DNA of 5,435 nucleotides from an uncultured Pirellula sp. (GTDB taxonomy: Bacteria > Planctomycetota > Planctomycetia > Pirellulales > Pirellulaceae): assembly GCA_903837255.1 (NCBI GenBank), contig CAILTZ010000196.1:1-5435 (forward strand), written 5' to 3'. The first letter of the stretch is position 1. Each line of letters opens with the position of its first letter. The notes beneath the pieces are model-generated. The model did not search any database, was not told the DNA's origin, and was given only the letters and a program-made list of their open reading frames with translations. Below are positions 1-5,312 of the stretch, in pieces. The position numbers were made by a program, and so were the translations under genes.

Positions 1-218
1 ATCAAGTCGACGAAATTCGCGTTGCAAATCTCGATGTACTTGGCGCTCTCCCCGAAGTTCTTCTCCTTGAACAACTCCTCAGCCCGCTTGACCGCAGCAC
101 GGACCGAGTCGATGTCGGTCGGAGGTTGGAGGTCCTGAGCGCTTGCGAGCTCCAGGCATGGCAAGCAAGCCCAGAGTCCCAAAAGCAGTATCCATGGAGC
201 GAATCTTGAACGTTTCAT
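1..218 (-). CDS. Exported protein of unknown function, N-terminal part (cut by window edge)
   Basis: Reading the minus strand from the ATG at 218-216 gives 72 open codons that run off the left edge. The start MKRSRFAPWILLLGLWA is a textbook signal peptide: basic residues 2-5, then a hydrophobic core at about residues 9-22. An ASA motif at 25-27 suggests cleavage before Gln28, so the mature protein probably works outside the cytoplasmic membrane. After a Pro-rich linker (about 30-35), residues 38-66 form a charged amphipathic helix pair (VKRAEELFKEKNFGESAKYI), which looks like a TPR-type hairpin, but one repeat is not enough to name the family. An AGGGA ribosome-binding site seven bases upstream supports this start. 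An in-frame ATG at 257-255 would add 13 residues before the basic region and lacks a comparable site, so I rejected it. I do not recognise the gene, and only the leader and first helices are visible. Confidence 0.7.
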   Translation of the reverse strand, partial: MKRSRFAPWILLLGLWACLPCLELASAQDLQPPTDIDSVRAAVKRAEELFKEKNFGESAKYIEICNANFVDL

Positions 219-225
219 CGCACGA

Positions 226-230
226 TCCCT
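226..230 (-). promoter_or_regulatory. Ribosome-binding site of the exported-protein gene
   Basis: The minus strand reads AGGGA here, seven bases before the ATG at 218-216. It decides the start in favour of the version that puts the signal peptide right at the N-terminus, over the in-frame ATG 39 bases upstream. Confidence 0.5.
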
Positions 231-254
231 AAACCCATCGGTTTCATGTACGGA

Positions 255-282
255 CATTTCATCGGCAGCATTTCATCGGCAG
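255..282. repeat. Perfect 14-bp tandem duplication
   Basis: The unit CATTTCATCGGCAG occurs twice head to tail at 255-268 and 269-282 with no mismatch. It lies in the gap between recR and the exported-protein gene, just upstream of the latter, so it is in that gene's likely leader or promoter region. The sequence shows only the duplication. Replication slippage or a duplicated regulator site are both possible, and neither can be chosen from one genome. Confidence 0.8.
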
Positions 283-318
283 AATCCTGGATATTGTCCT
301 CTACACCCAGCCCCGGGG

Positions 319-351
319 AAAGTGCCCCGAGAGACTACGGGGGGACTTTTT
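319..351. terminator. Intergenic GC-rich hairpin, possible terminator
   Basis: CCCCG (325-329) pairs with CGGGG (338-342) around an 8-base loop. Outside it AAAGT (319-323) pairs with ACTTT (345-349) across a small internal loop. On the plus strand the stem ends in a five-T run (347-351), the form of an intrinsic terminator, yet no plus-strand gene is visible to its left. On the minus strand it follows the recR stop codon by 31 bases and could end recR transcription, but its T run is only three bases in that direction. The fold is clear by eye. Its role, and the strand on which it acts, are inferred. Confidence 0.45.
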
Positions 352-382
352 AGGCCTCTGTGCGCGGTAGAACCGGAACAAC

Positions 383-982
383 TCAGAATTTTTGACGACC
401 CGACAGAGCATCCGAAAGGATCTCTTTGTTGGTGAATTCCAAGACACTCCCGCTGGTAACCCCTCGAGCCAGGCGAGTCAGTTGAATGGGAAAGGGAGCT
501 AGTTGGTTGGAAATGAACATCGCCGTACCATCCCCTTCGACATTCGGATTGGTGGCCAAAATGACCTCCTGAAAATTTCCTGTCCGGATTCGATCGACCA
601 AGGCGTCGATCGTCAACTGATCCGGTCCGATACCGTCGAGTGGTGCGATGCGACCTAATAGGACATGGTAAATACCCTTGAAGACACCGGTCTGCTCGAG
701 CGCAATCAAATCCCGGGGTTGCTCAACGATGCACAGCAGAGTCGCGTCCCGCTGCGTGCTTGTGCAGATCCCACAAAGAGCTTCCTCGGACAGATTAAAG
801 CAAGTCGAACAATAGCGCACGTTTTCTCGTACCTTGCGAATCGCATCGGAAAGCGCAATGGCCTCGGAAACATGCACCCTGAGAATATGATAAGCCAGCC
901 TTTCGGCGGTCTTCTTTCCGATCCCCGGCAAACGTCCCAAGTGCTGGAGCAACTCGGTGAGCGACTGCGATATCTCTGCCAT
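383..982 (-). CDS. recR: Recombination mediator protein RecR
   Basis: RecR works with RecF and RecO to load RecA on single-stranded DNA at gaps, acting in the cytoplasm as a ring-shaped clamp. The 199 residues match the usual length of about 200. In order I see the helix-hairpin-helix DNA-binding motif LPGIGKKTAERLAYHIL (18-34), a four-cysteine zinc site (C58, C61, C70, C73), and a Toprim domain starting at IVEQPRDL (85-92). It continues with the family phrase APLDGIGP (113-120) and ATNPNVEGDGTAMFI (143-157). The ATG at 982-980 is chosen because the protein then starts MAEISQSLTELLQHL as RecR should. An in-frame ATG 108 bases upstream would add 36 residues that do not look like RecR. An AGGGAG site lies ten bases upstream of the chosen start. 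The gene is divergent from the ABC-F gene and is not preceded by ybaB or dnaX, its common neighbours in other bacteria. Identification is secure. Confidence 0.96.
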   Translation of the reverse strand: MAEISQSLTELLQHLGRLPGIGKKTAERLAYHILRVHVSEAIALSDAIRKVRENVRYCSTCFNLSEEALCGICTSTQRDATLLCIVEQPRDLIALEQTGVFKGIYHVLLGRIAPLDGIGPDQLTIDALVDRIRTGNFQEVILATNPNVEGDGTAMFISNQLAPFPIQLTRLARGVTSGSVLEFTNKEILSDALSGRQKF

Positions 983-1000
983 GGGAAGTCTGCTCCCTTC
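983..1000 (-). promoter_or_regulatory. recR leader: ribosome-binding site inside a small hairpin
   Basis: On the minus strand AGGGAG (998-993) lies ten bases before the recR ATG, a longish spacing. The GGGA of this site can pair with the TCCC that immediately precedes the ATG, around a seven-base loop, so the site could be partly hidden. An alternative GAAG/CTTC pairing uses the same bases. The stem is only four pairs, so the effect on translation is speculative. Confidence 0.35.
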
Positions 1001-1038
1001 GTCCGAACAACGAGACAAAAGCCCTAAGTTGGCCCAAT

Positions 1039-1050
1039 GAAAGGCCTTTC
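1039..1050. promoter_or_regulatory. 12-bp perfect palindrome in the divergent intergenic region
   Basis: GAAAGGCCTTTC is its own reverse complement and lies between the divergent starts of recR and the ABC-F gene, 57 bases upstream of recR. It has the form of a binding site for a dimeric regulator and sits where it could affect both promoters. No regulator gene is in the window and only one copy is seen, so the assignment is tentative. Confidence 0.25.
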
Positions 1051-1075
1051 CCATCCGAAACCGTCGCCTTTGGGG

Positions 1076-1103
1076 TTGATAACATACCAAAGATGGATGA
1101 AAT
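1076..1103 (+). promoter_or_regulatory. Candidate sigma-70 type promoter for the ABC-F/tsaE/rbsK unit
   Basis: TTGATA (1076-1081) matches five of six bases of the -35 consensus. TGAAAT (1098-1103) matches four of six of the -10 consensus, and the spacer is 16 bases. Transcription would start near 1110, leaving a leader of about 39 bases that contains the short palindrome CAGGGCCCCTG close to the predicted start. Planctomycete promoters are poorly defined and this is a by-eye match only. Confidence 0.3.
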
Positions 1104-1148
1104 TTTCAGGGCCCCTGCCCCCGATTTCCAAGCCGCCCTGGTACCTCA

Positions 1149-2957
1149 ATGACCGTATTGCTTCAGATTCGAAACGCGCACAAACGCTATGGCGACCAAA
1201 TCCTCCTCGACGGTGCTGAATGCACGCTGGGTGGGAATACCAAAGTCGGCTTCATAGGCCGAAACGGTGCGGGAAAGTCCACCCTGCTCAAGTGCATCCT
1301 TGGCGATGACGAGCTGGACACCGGTGAAATCATCCGGCACCCGAAGCTTCGGATCGGATATCTGCGACAGCATGATCCGTTTCTGCCCGGCGAAACGGCC
1401 CTGGAATTCCTCATGCGGGATAGCAACCAACCGGACTGGAAGTGCGGTGAGGTGGCTGGGGAATTCGAAATCAAAGGCAGAATGCTCGAATCCCCGATGC
1501 AAAACCTTTCGGGAGGTTGGCAAACACGGGTGAAACTCGCGGCCCTCCTGCTCCACGAACCCAACCTGCTGCTGTTGGATGAACCGACAAACTTTCTGGA
1601 CCTTCGCACGCAGATTCTGCTGGAACACTTTCTGAGATCCTTCCAAGAAGCCTGCTTGATCGTCTCCCACGACCGCGCGTTTCTCAACGCCACCTGCGAC
1701 TCGACATTGGACCTGTCGATGGGTGAGCTGACTCTTTTCCCGGGCAAGGCCGACGAATACCTCGAATACCAGCGAGGCCTCCGGGAACATGACCAGCGAA
1801 CCAACGCCTCGATTGAAGTCAAACGAAAACAACTTCAGGAATTCATCGATCGGAACCGGGCCCGAGCCAGCACCGCGACCCGGGCCAAGTCCAAAAGCAA
1901 GATGCTCGAACGCTTGGAGGTCAAAGAGACTTCAGCCGATCATGCCAACGCCGTGATCCGTGCTCCCCAGGTCGAGCCTCGCCAAGGCCCGGTGCTGCGA
2001 ACACGCAGCCTTTCGATCGGATACGCTGACAGAACCATCGCCTCGAACGTCGGCCTGGAAATCGACCACGGGACGCGTGCTGCCATCGTCGGGGATAACG
2101 GCCAAGGCAAAACGACCTTGCTTCGAACGCTCGTGCATTCCCTGTCGCCTGTGGCCGGGGAAGTCAAATGGGGTTACGGCTGCGAACTCGGAACCTACGC
2201 CCAGCACGTGTACACCAGCCTTCCTGAAAACAAAACAGTCCTCGAACACCTGGAATACGAAGCCATCCCGGGGACGAAGAATCAAATGATTCTCGACACC
2301 GCCGGTGCCATGCTGTTTCGTGGTACCGCGGTCAACAAAAAGGTTCGTGTCCTGAGCGGTGGCGAACGAGCCCGCTTGTGCATGGCCGCACTGCTGCTCG
2401 GGAAAGCCAACGTGCTGATCCTCGACGAACCTGGCAACCACCTCGATGTTGAAACGGTCGAAGCCCTCGCCGATGCACTCATCGACTACAAAGGTACGGT
2501 CATCTTTACCTCCCACGACCGGCACTTCCTCAAAAGGGTCGCAACGACCTACATCGAAGTCCGCGACGGAAAAGTCACCCAATACCGCGGCGACTACGAT
2601 GCTTATATGTACATGGTCCAAAAGGAGATCGACGAAGCCGAGTCCTCTAGGCAAGGAGGGGCTTCTAATAAGCCCCAGGCGGCAAGCAATACTTCCAAAA
2701 ATGCTCAAAAAAGCAATCCTGCTTCCTCCAAGCTGGCTCCTGCCCTGGACGATCGAGCCGCCCGCAAGCAGATTGGAAACCTAGAAAAAACTATCGCCAA
2801 ACTCGATCAGCAGAAGAAGGAGATTCATCAGCAGCTCATGTCGACCAGCGACCCGCAAGCCGCCATGAAACTTCACGAGGAATTGACGAAAGTTTCCCAG
2901 GAGCTCGATACCGCAGAAACGCGCTGGGCTGAACTTCAGGAACAACTGGAGGAGTAA
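1149..2957 (+). CDS. ABC-F family ATPase (ribosome-associated, duplicated ATP-binding cassettes)
   Basis: ABC-F proteins are soluble tandem ATPases that bind the ribosomal E site and act in translation or in antibiotic protection; they are not transporters. The 602 residues hold two cassettes. NBD1 has Walker A GRNGAGKST (37-45), Q74, signature LSGGW (120-124), Walker B LLLLDEPTNFLD (140-151) and switch His174. NBD2 has Walker A GDNGQGKTT (315-323), Q352, signature LSGGE (402-406), Walker B LILDEPGNHLD (423-433) and His456. The linker between them (about 210-262) is rich in Lys and Arg and contains FIDRNRARASTATRAKSKSK. A low-complexity stretch (about 498-530) leads to a C-terminal coiled coil (about 535-602), as in Uup. 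The gap from Q-loop to signature in NBD1 is only about 46 residues, so the arm found in EttA-type proteins appears absent. The ATG at 1149 gives the expected N-terminus but has no clear Shine-Dalgarno site. It is the first gene of a tight three-gene unit. The subfamily is uncertain; I give no symbol. Confidence 0.93.
   Translation: MTVLLQIRNAHKRYGDQILLDGAECTLGGNTKVGFIGRNGAGKSTLLKCILGDDELDTGEIIRHPKLRIGYLRQHDPFLPGETALEFLMRDSNQPDWKCGEVAGEFEIKGRMLESPMQNLSGGWQTRVKLAALLLHEPNLLLLDEPTNFLDLRTQILLEHFLRSFQEACLIVSHDRAFLNATCDSTLDLSMGELTLFPGKADEYLEYQRGLREHDQRTNASIEVKRKQLQEFIDRNRARASTATRAKSKSKMLERLEVKETSADHANAVIRAPQVEPRQGPVLRTRSLSIGYADRTIASNVGLEIDHGTRAAIVGDNGQGKTTLLRTLVHSLSPVAGEVKWGYGCELGTYAQHVYTSLPENKTVLEHLEYEAIPGTKNQMILDTAGAMLFRGTAVNKKVRVLSGGERARLCMAALLLGKANVLILDEPGNHLDVETVEALADALIDYKGTVIFTSHDRHFLKRVATTYIEVRDGKVTQYRGDYDAYMYMVQKEIDEAESSRQGGASNKPQAASNTSKNAQKSNPASSKLAPALDDRAARKQIGNLEKTIAKLDQQKKEIHQQLMSTSDPQAAMKLHEELTKVSQELDTAETRWAELQEQLEE
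2948..2954 (+). promoter_or_regulatory. Strong Shine-Dalgarno site of tsaE within the ABC-F gene
   Basis: GGAGGAG encodes the last two Glu codons of the ABC-F protein, and its final base lies seven bases before the tsaE ATG. With only four bases between the ABC-F stop and the tsaE start, this suggests translational coupling. It also confirms the tsaE start. Confidence 0.75.
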
Positions 2958-2961
2958 CTCC

Positions 2962-3498
2962 ATGATCCGCTTGGAAGAAGCCACCGCCGACGTATTCCGC
3001 GTGAGCCTCGAAAGCCTCGATGACTGCCGGGCCTTCAGTGGCCATTTGGCAAAAATCCTCCCCGCAAAGCTCCCCTGCGTCGTCGGTCTCGTCGGTACCC
3101 TCGGGGCAGGCAAGACGCAGTTGGTCAAGTTTCTGGCCCAAGCCCTCGGTGGGGATCCCGAAGAGGTCATCAGTCCGACGTTTGTGCTGATCCACCCAAT
3201 CCCCACCAAGCCCGAGATCTATCACATCGATGCTTATCGAGTCCACGATAGCGACGAATTCCTGGAACTCGGTATCGAAGAGCTCTTTGAACAGCCGGTC
3301 ATCACGATCATCGAATGGGCCGATCGATTCGCCGATTGCATGACCAAACACACCCTTTGGCTCGAACTTTGTAGCGATGATCCGCAATCCCAAAAGCGTC
3401 TTGTTCTGCTCCGAAATCTAAGTAAGCTCCCTGAGGTGCGAGAGGGCTTGGCCAAGTCCCTCCGAGAGGTTGTAGCTGAAAACCCAGGATGTAACTGA
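2962..3498 (+). CDS. tsaE: tRNA threonylcarbamoyladenosine (t6A) biosynthesis ATPase TsaE
   Basis: TsaE is the small ATPase that, with TsaB and TsaD, drives formation of t6A at position 37 of tRNAs reading ANN codons, in the cytoplasm. The 178 residues show the family motifs in order. They are Walker A GTLGAGKT (45-52), the SPTF switch (71-74), HIDAYR (88-93), the LGIEELF helix (103-109) and IIEWADRF (116-123). The second Walker A residue is Thr where Asp is usual (GDLGAGKT), a position not expected to abolish nucleotide binding. Length is somewhat above the usual 150-160; the extra residues are in the N-terminal lead-in and in a charged tail after about 150. The gene begins four bases after the ABC-F stop with a strong GGAGGAG site. 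tsaB and tsaD are not in the window. Both this gene and the ABC-F gene act on translation, so cotranscription makes sense. Confidence 0.93.
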   Translation: MIRLEEATADVFRVSLESLDDCRAFSGHLAKILPAKLPCVVGLVGTLGAGKTQLVKFLAQALGGDPEEVISPTFVLIHPIPTKPEIYHIDAYRVHDSDEFLELGIEELFEQPVITIIEWADRFADCMTKHTLWLELCSDDPQSQKRLVLLRNLSKLPEVREGLAKSLREVVAENPGCN

Positions 3499-3516
3499 AA
3501 AAAAAGAGTGATCGTG

Positions 3517-4464
3517 ATGACCAACGCCACCAGCCATTCCAAGCCGAAGATACTTGTGTGCGGTTCGATCAATATGGACTTGGTCGTTCGGACTCCGAAA
3601 CTTCCAACCCCAGGCCAAACACTCATCGCTCATGGACTCGAGTACGTCTCCGGGGGCAAAGGGGCCAACCAAGCCGTTGCGGTCGCAAGGCTAGGAGGAA
3701 ATGTCGGGATGCTCGCGGCGGTAGGCTCTGATGGATTCGGGTCGACCCTGCGCGCGAACCTTCAACAAGAAGGAGTCGATCTCGAATGGGTTTCTATCAA
3801 AACCGGTCCTAGTGGCGCTGCCATTGTTGCGGTCGATGATGAAGGCGAAAACTCGATCATGGTGGTTCCCGGCGCCAACGGTTCGATGTCCCCGGCTGAC
3901 ATCGATCGGGCAGAACCTGCGATCCAGCAATCCGACTTGGTCATGCTCCAGCTGGAGATCCCGATCGCAACGGTCCTTCATGCCGTCAGGCTCTGCCGCA
4001 AACACAATATTCCTGTGATCCTCAACACCGCTCCGGCCCCGGTAGACTTTCCGGATGAACTTTTCGATGTCGGTATGATTTGTCCAAATCAAACCGAAGC
4101 AGGCGCATTGTTAAAAACCAGCCCGCCGACCGATATCGATCAAGCGTTTGAGGCAGCCCGAAGCCTCTTGAGTAAAGGAGCCAGGCAAGCGATGATCACC
4201 CTTGGGTCACTCGGAGCGGTCGCTGCGACCAAAATGCCCAACGGAAAGCCGTTGATCAAGGCGATCGAAGCGCACCGCGTTCAGGCCGTCGATACCGTCG
4301 CCGCCGGAGACGCGTTCCTAGGAGCGTTGGCCTATCAGATCGCCCAAGGAACCTCGCTGATGGAAGCTTCACTGTTCGCCACGGCCGCAGCGGCCCACGC
4401 TGTTACCGTCCATGGCGCTCAACCTTCGTTGCCCAATCTGGACCAGGTCCAGGCGCGTTTGTAG
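3517..4464 (+). CDS. rbsK: Ribokinase (PfkB family carbohydrate kinase)
   Basis: Ribokinase phosphorylates D-ribose with ATP to ribose 5-phosphate in the cytoplasm, feeding the pentose phosphate and nucleotide pathways. Numbering from the ATG at 3517 (315 residues, close to the usual 300-310), the substrate-binding start is VCGSINMD with Asp21. PfkB signature 1 is GGKGANQAVAVARLGG (46-61). VGSDGFG follows at 69-75, then the CPNQTEA segment (189-195). PfkB signature 2 is DTVAAGDAFLGALA (259-272), with catalytic base Asp265. These, and the GAQPSLP tail, fit RbsK better than fructokinase or adenosine kinase, but sugar specificity is not proven. Start choice: GTG at 3508 and 3514 are also in frame. 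The ATG has AGAG eight bases upstream, and the GTG at 3508 has only an A run. The gap from tsaE is 18 bases (9 if GTG 3508 is used). No ribose transporter or rbs regulator is adjacent, so it looks like the last gene of the operon rather than part of a ribose uptake locus. Confidence 0.9.
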   Translation: MTNATSHSKPKILVCGSINMDLVVRTPKLPTPGQTLIAHGLEYVSGGKGANQAVAVARLGGNVGMLAAVGSDGFGSTLRANLQQEGVDLEWVSIKTGPSGAAIVAVDDEGENSIMVVPGANGSMSPADIDRAEPAIQQSDLVMLQLEIPIATVLHAVRLCRKHNIPVILNTAPAPVDFPDELFDVGMICPNQTEAGALLKTSPPTDIDQAFEAARSLLSKGARQAMITLGSLGAVAATKMPNGKPLIKAIEAHRVQAVDTVAAGDAFLGALAYQIAQGTSLMEASLFATAAAAHAVTVHGAQPSLPNLDQVQARL

Positions 4465-4542
4465 ACCGTGCGATAAGCGACCGTCAAGCCTGTCCAACAC
4501 CCCTTGCCACCGACTCGGCCGCTCAATTCCTTGCAACCTAGC

Positions 4543-4577
4543 TGGAATCCCCTGGTACATTCCCAGGGGATCTTCCA
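4543..4577 (+). terminator. Strong hairpin after rbsK, probable transcription end
   Basis: ATCCCCTGG (4547-4555) pairs perfectly with CCAGGGGAT (4563-4571) around a seven-base loop. TGGA (4543-4546) pairs with TCCA (4574-4577) after a two-base bulge. It lies 78 bases past the rbsK stop, where the operon should end. There is no T run after it, so it may be a processing or stabilising hairpin rather than an intrinsic terminator. I see nothing else in 4465-4542. Confidence 0.5.
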
Positions 4578-4650
4578 ATGCTCCGAATCTTTGCGAGCTT
4601 GGCCTTGGCGAGTAACCCTCTTGTGGTGGTCCTGGTTGCTGCCGGGTTTT

Positions 4651-4827
4651 TGTGTCTCTCCGCAAAGGCGCAAAGGAGACAAAGGGAAACAGCCATGCAA
4701 GAAACTCGAAACTCCTGATTGATAGCAAGAAATCAGAATCGAGCCGTTTTCCTGTGAGAACGATTGTTGATGATTTACTTACTGCGTAGTCTGTTTTCTC
4801 CGAGTCTCTGCGTCTCGGTGGTTAACC
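4651..4827. repeat. Non-coding structured block resembling a dispersed intergenic repeat
   Basis: Four hairpins follow each other. GTCTCTCC pairs with GGAGAC (4654-4680) around GCAAAG direct repeats. A two-part stem joins CTCGA (4705-4709) to TCGAG (4739-4743), with CTGATT (4715-4720) to AATCAG (4731-4736) inside it. CGTTTTC (4745-4751) pairs with GAGAACG (4756-4762) around a four-base loop. CCGAG (4800-4804) pairs with CTCGG (4814-4818). The two ends, CTCCTTTGCGCCTTTGCGG and TCTCTGCGTCTCGGTGG when both are read inward or outward on opposite strands, are loosely similar, like imperfect terminal inverted repeats. Sequences of this wording (on the minus strand AACCACCGAGACGCAGAG) recur between genes in several phyla, from memory. 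Boundaries are approximate. No protein is credible here, although the Rhs remnant's frame runs into the right end. Nothing is recognised in 4578-4650. Confidence 0.5.
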
Positions 4828-4880
4828 TCGGCTGGCTTCGGATGGATCGCCGCCTGACTTCCCCGCTCTGGCGCTTTGTC

Positions 4881-5310
4881 GTTTGGGGCTCTTGAAAGAA
4901 ACCTTCCCGCACTCGGACTCATCCACCTAGCTCGGAAGTGATGCACCCCCAGCGTCGCATACCACTCACGGGCTGTATACGTGTAGCGGTTGGTCAAGCT
5001 TGAGACTTGAGGCGTGAGGGGTGAGCCAGACGCATCCAAGATCGACTGGGTAGTCCGCGATTGTCTGCTGGTCCATCTGCACATAGACCACCGAGCCTTC
5101 GGTCCCGGTCTGCGCGACACGGCGTCCGATGGCATCGTTGTCCGCAGACCGAAGCTTGTTGTACGAATCCCACGTGAGATTCATCGCGGTGATGGTACCG
5201 GCGGGACAAAGGTTGGCCGGGAGCATGGTGATGTTTCCTTTGACGTCGGTCGCCACGGTTTGGCCACCGGCGGTAAGGCAGTTAATGCTCATGCCTCCAC
5301 TCTCACTCAT
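4881..5310 (-). pseudogene. Decayed C-terminal remnant of an Rhs/YD-repeat protein
   Basis: Intact YD-repeat proteins are large secreted or surface shells with a conserved core followed by variable tips. Here only pieces of the core end remain, split over two frames. The first frame (from ATG 5310) shows GGQTVATDVKGNITMLP, TWDSYNKLRSAD, then AIGRRVAQTGTEGSVVYVQM and QQTIADYP. The phrase between RSAD and IGRR is shorter than usual, as if a YD unit had been lost. The second frame, shifted by one, picks up at about 5053 with ILDASGSPLTP, then TNRYTYTAREWYATLG and HHFRARWMSPSAGRFLSRAPN. The middle segment that normally lies between, including the Tyr-rich strand repeats, is missing. The usual terminal RDPIG is changed to RAPND and homology stops at about 4881. 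The 5' end is also gone; recognisable similarity starts near 5286. Several deletions plus a frameshift make a functional protein very unlikely. The wording matches planctomycete Rhs proteins. Confidence 0.8.
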
Positions 5311-5312
5311 CG

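Noticed and set aside
219..257. Longer start (ATG at 257-255) for the exported-protein gene
   Set aside because: It would put 13 mostly polar residues before the signal peptide and lacks a ribosome site, while the ATG at 218 has AGGGA at the right distance.
255..282. CRISPR-like repeat
   Set aside because: Only two adjacent copies of a 14-bp unit with no spacer between them; this is a simple tandem duplication.
983..1090. N-terminal extension of RecR by 36 residues
   Set aside because: The extension does not resemble RecR, and the internal ATG at 982 has a ribosome site and gives the standard length and N-terminus.
1146..1832. Long minus-strand open frame (228 codons) opposite the ABC-F gene
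   Set aside because: It is fully antisense to a well-supported gene, has no recognisable motif, and is explained by codon bias of the sense strand.
1932..2708. Long minus-strand open frame (258 codons) opposite the second ABC-F cassette
   Set aside because: Antisense shadow of conserved ATPase sequence; no motif or plausible start context.
4369..4728. Open minus-strand frame of 119 codons over the rbsK end and the non-coding block
   Set aside because: It runs antisense to rbsK and through the strong hairpin and the repeat. Its translation (for example SFAPLRRDTKTRQQP) is the sort of spurious peptide such repeats produce, and it shows no domain.
4465..4880. tRNA or small toxin-antitoxin genes in the intergenic stretch
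   Set aside because: No cloverleaf with a T-loop GTTCRANNC pattern was seen, and the short frames lack ribosome sites or recognisable domains.
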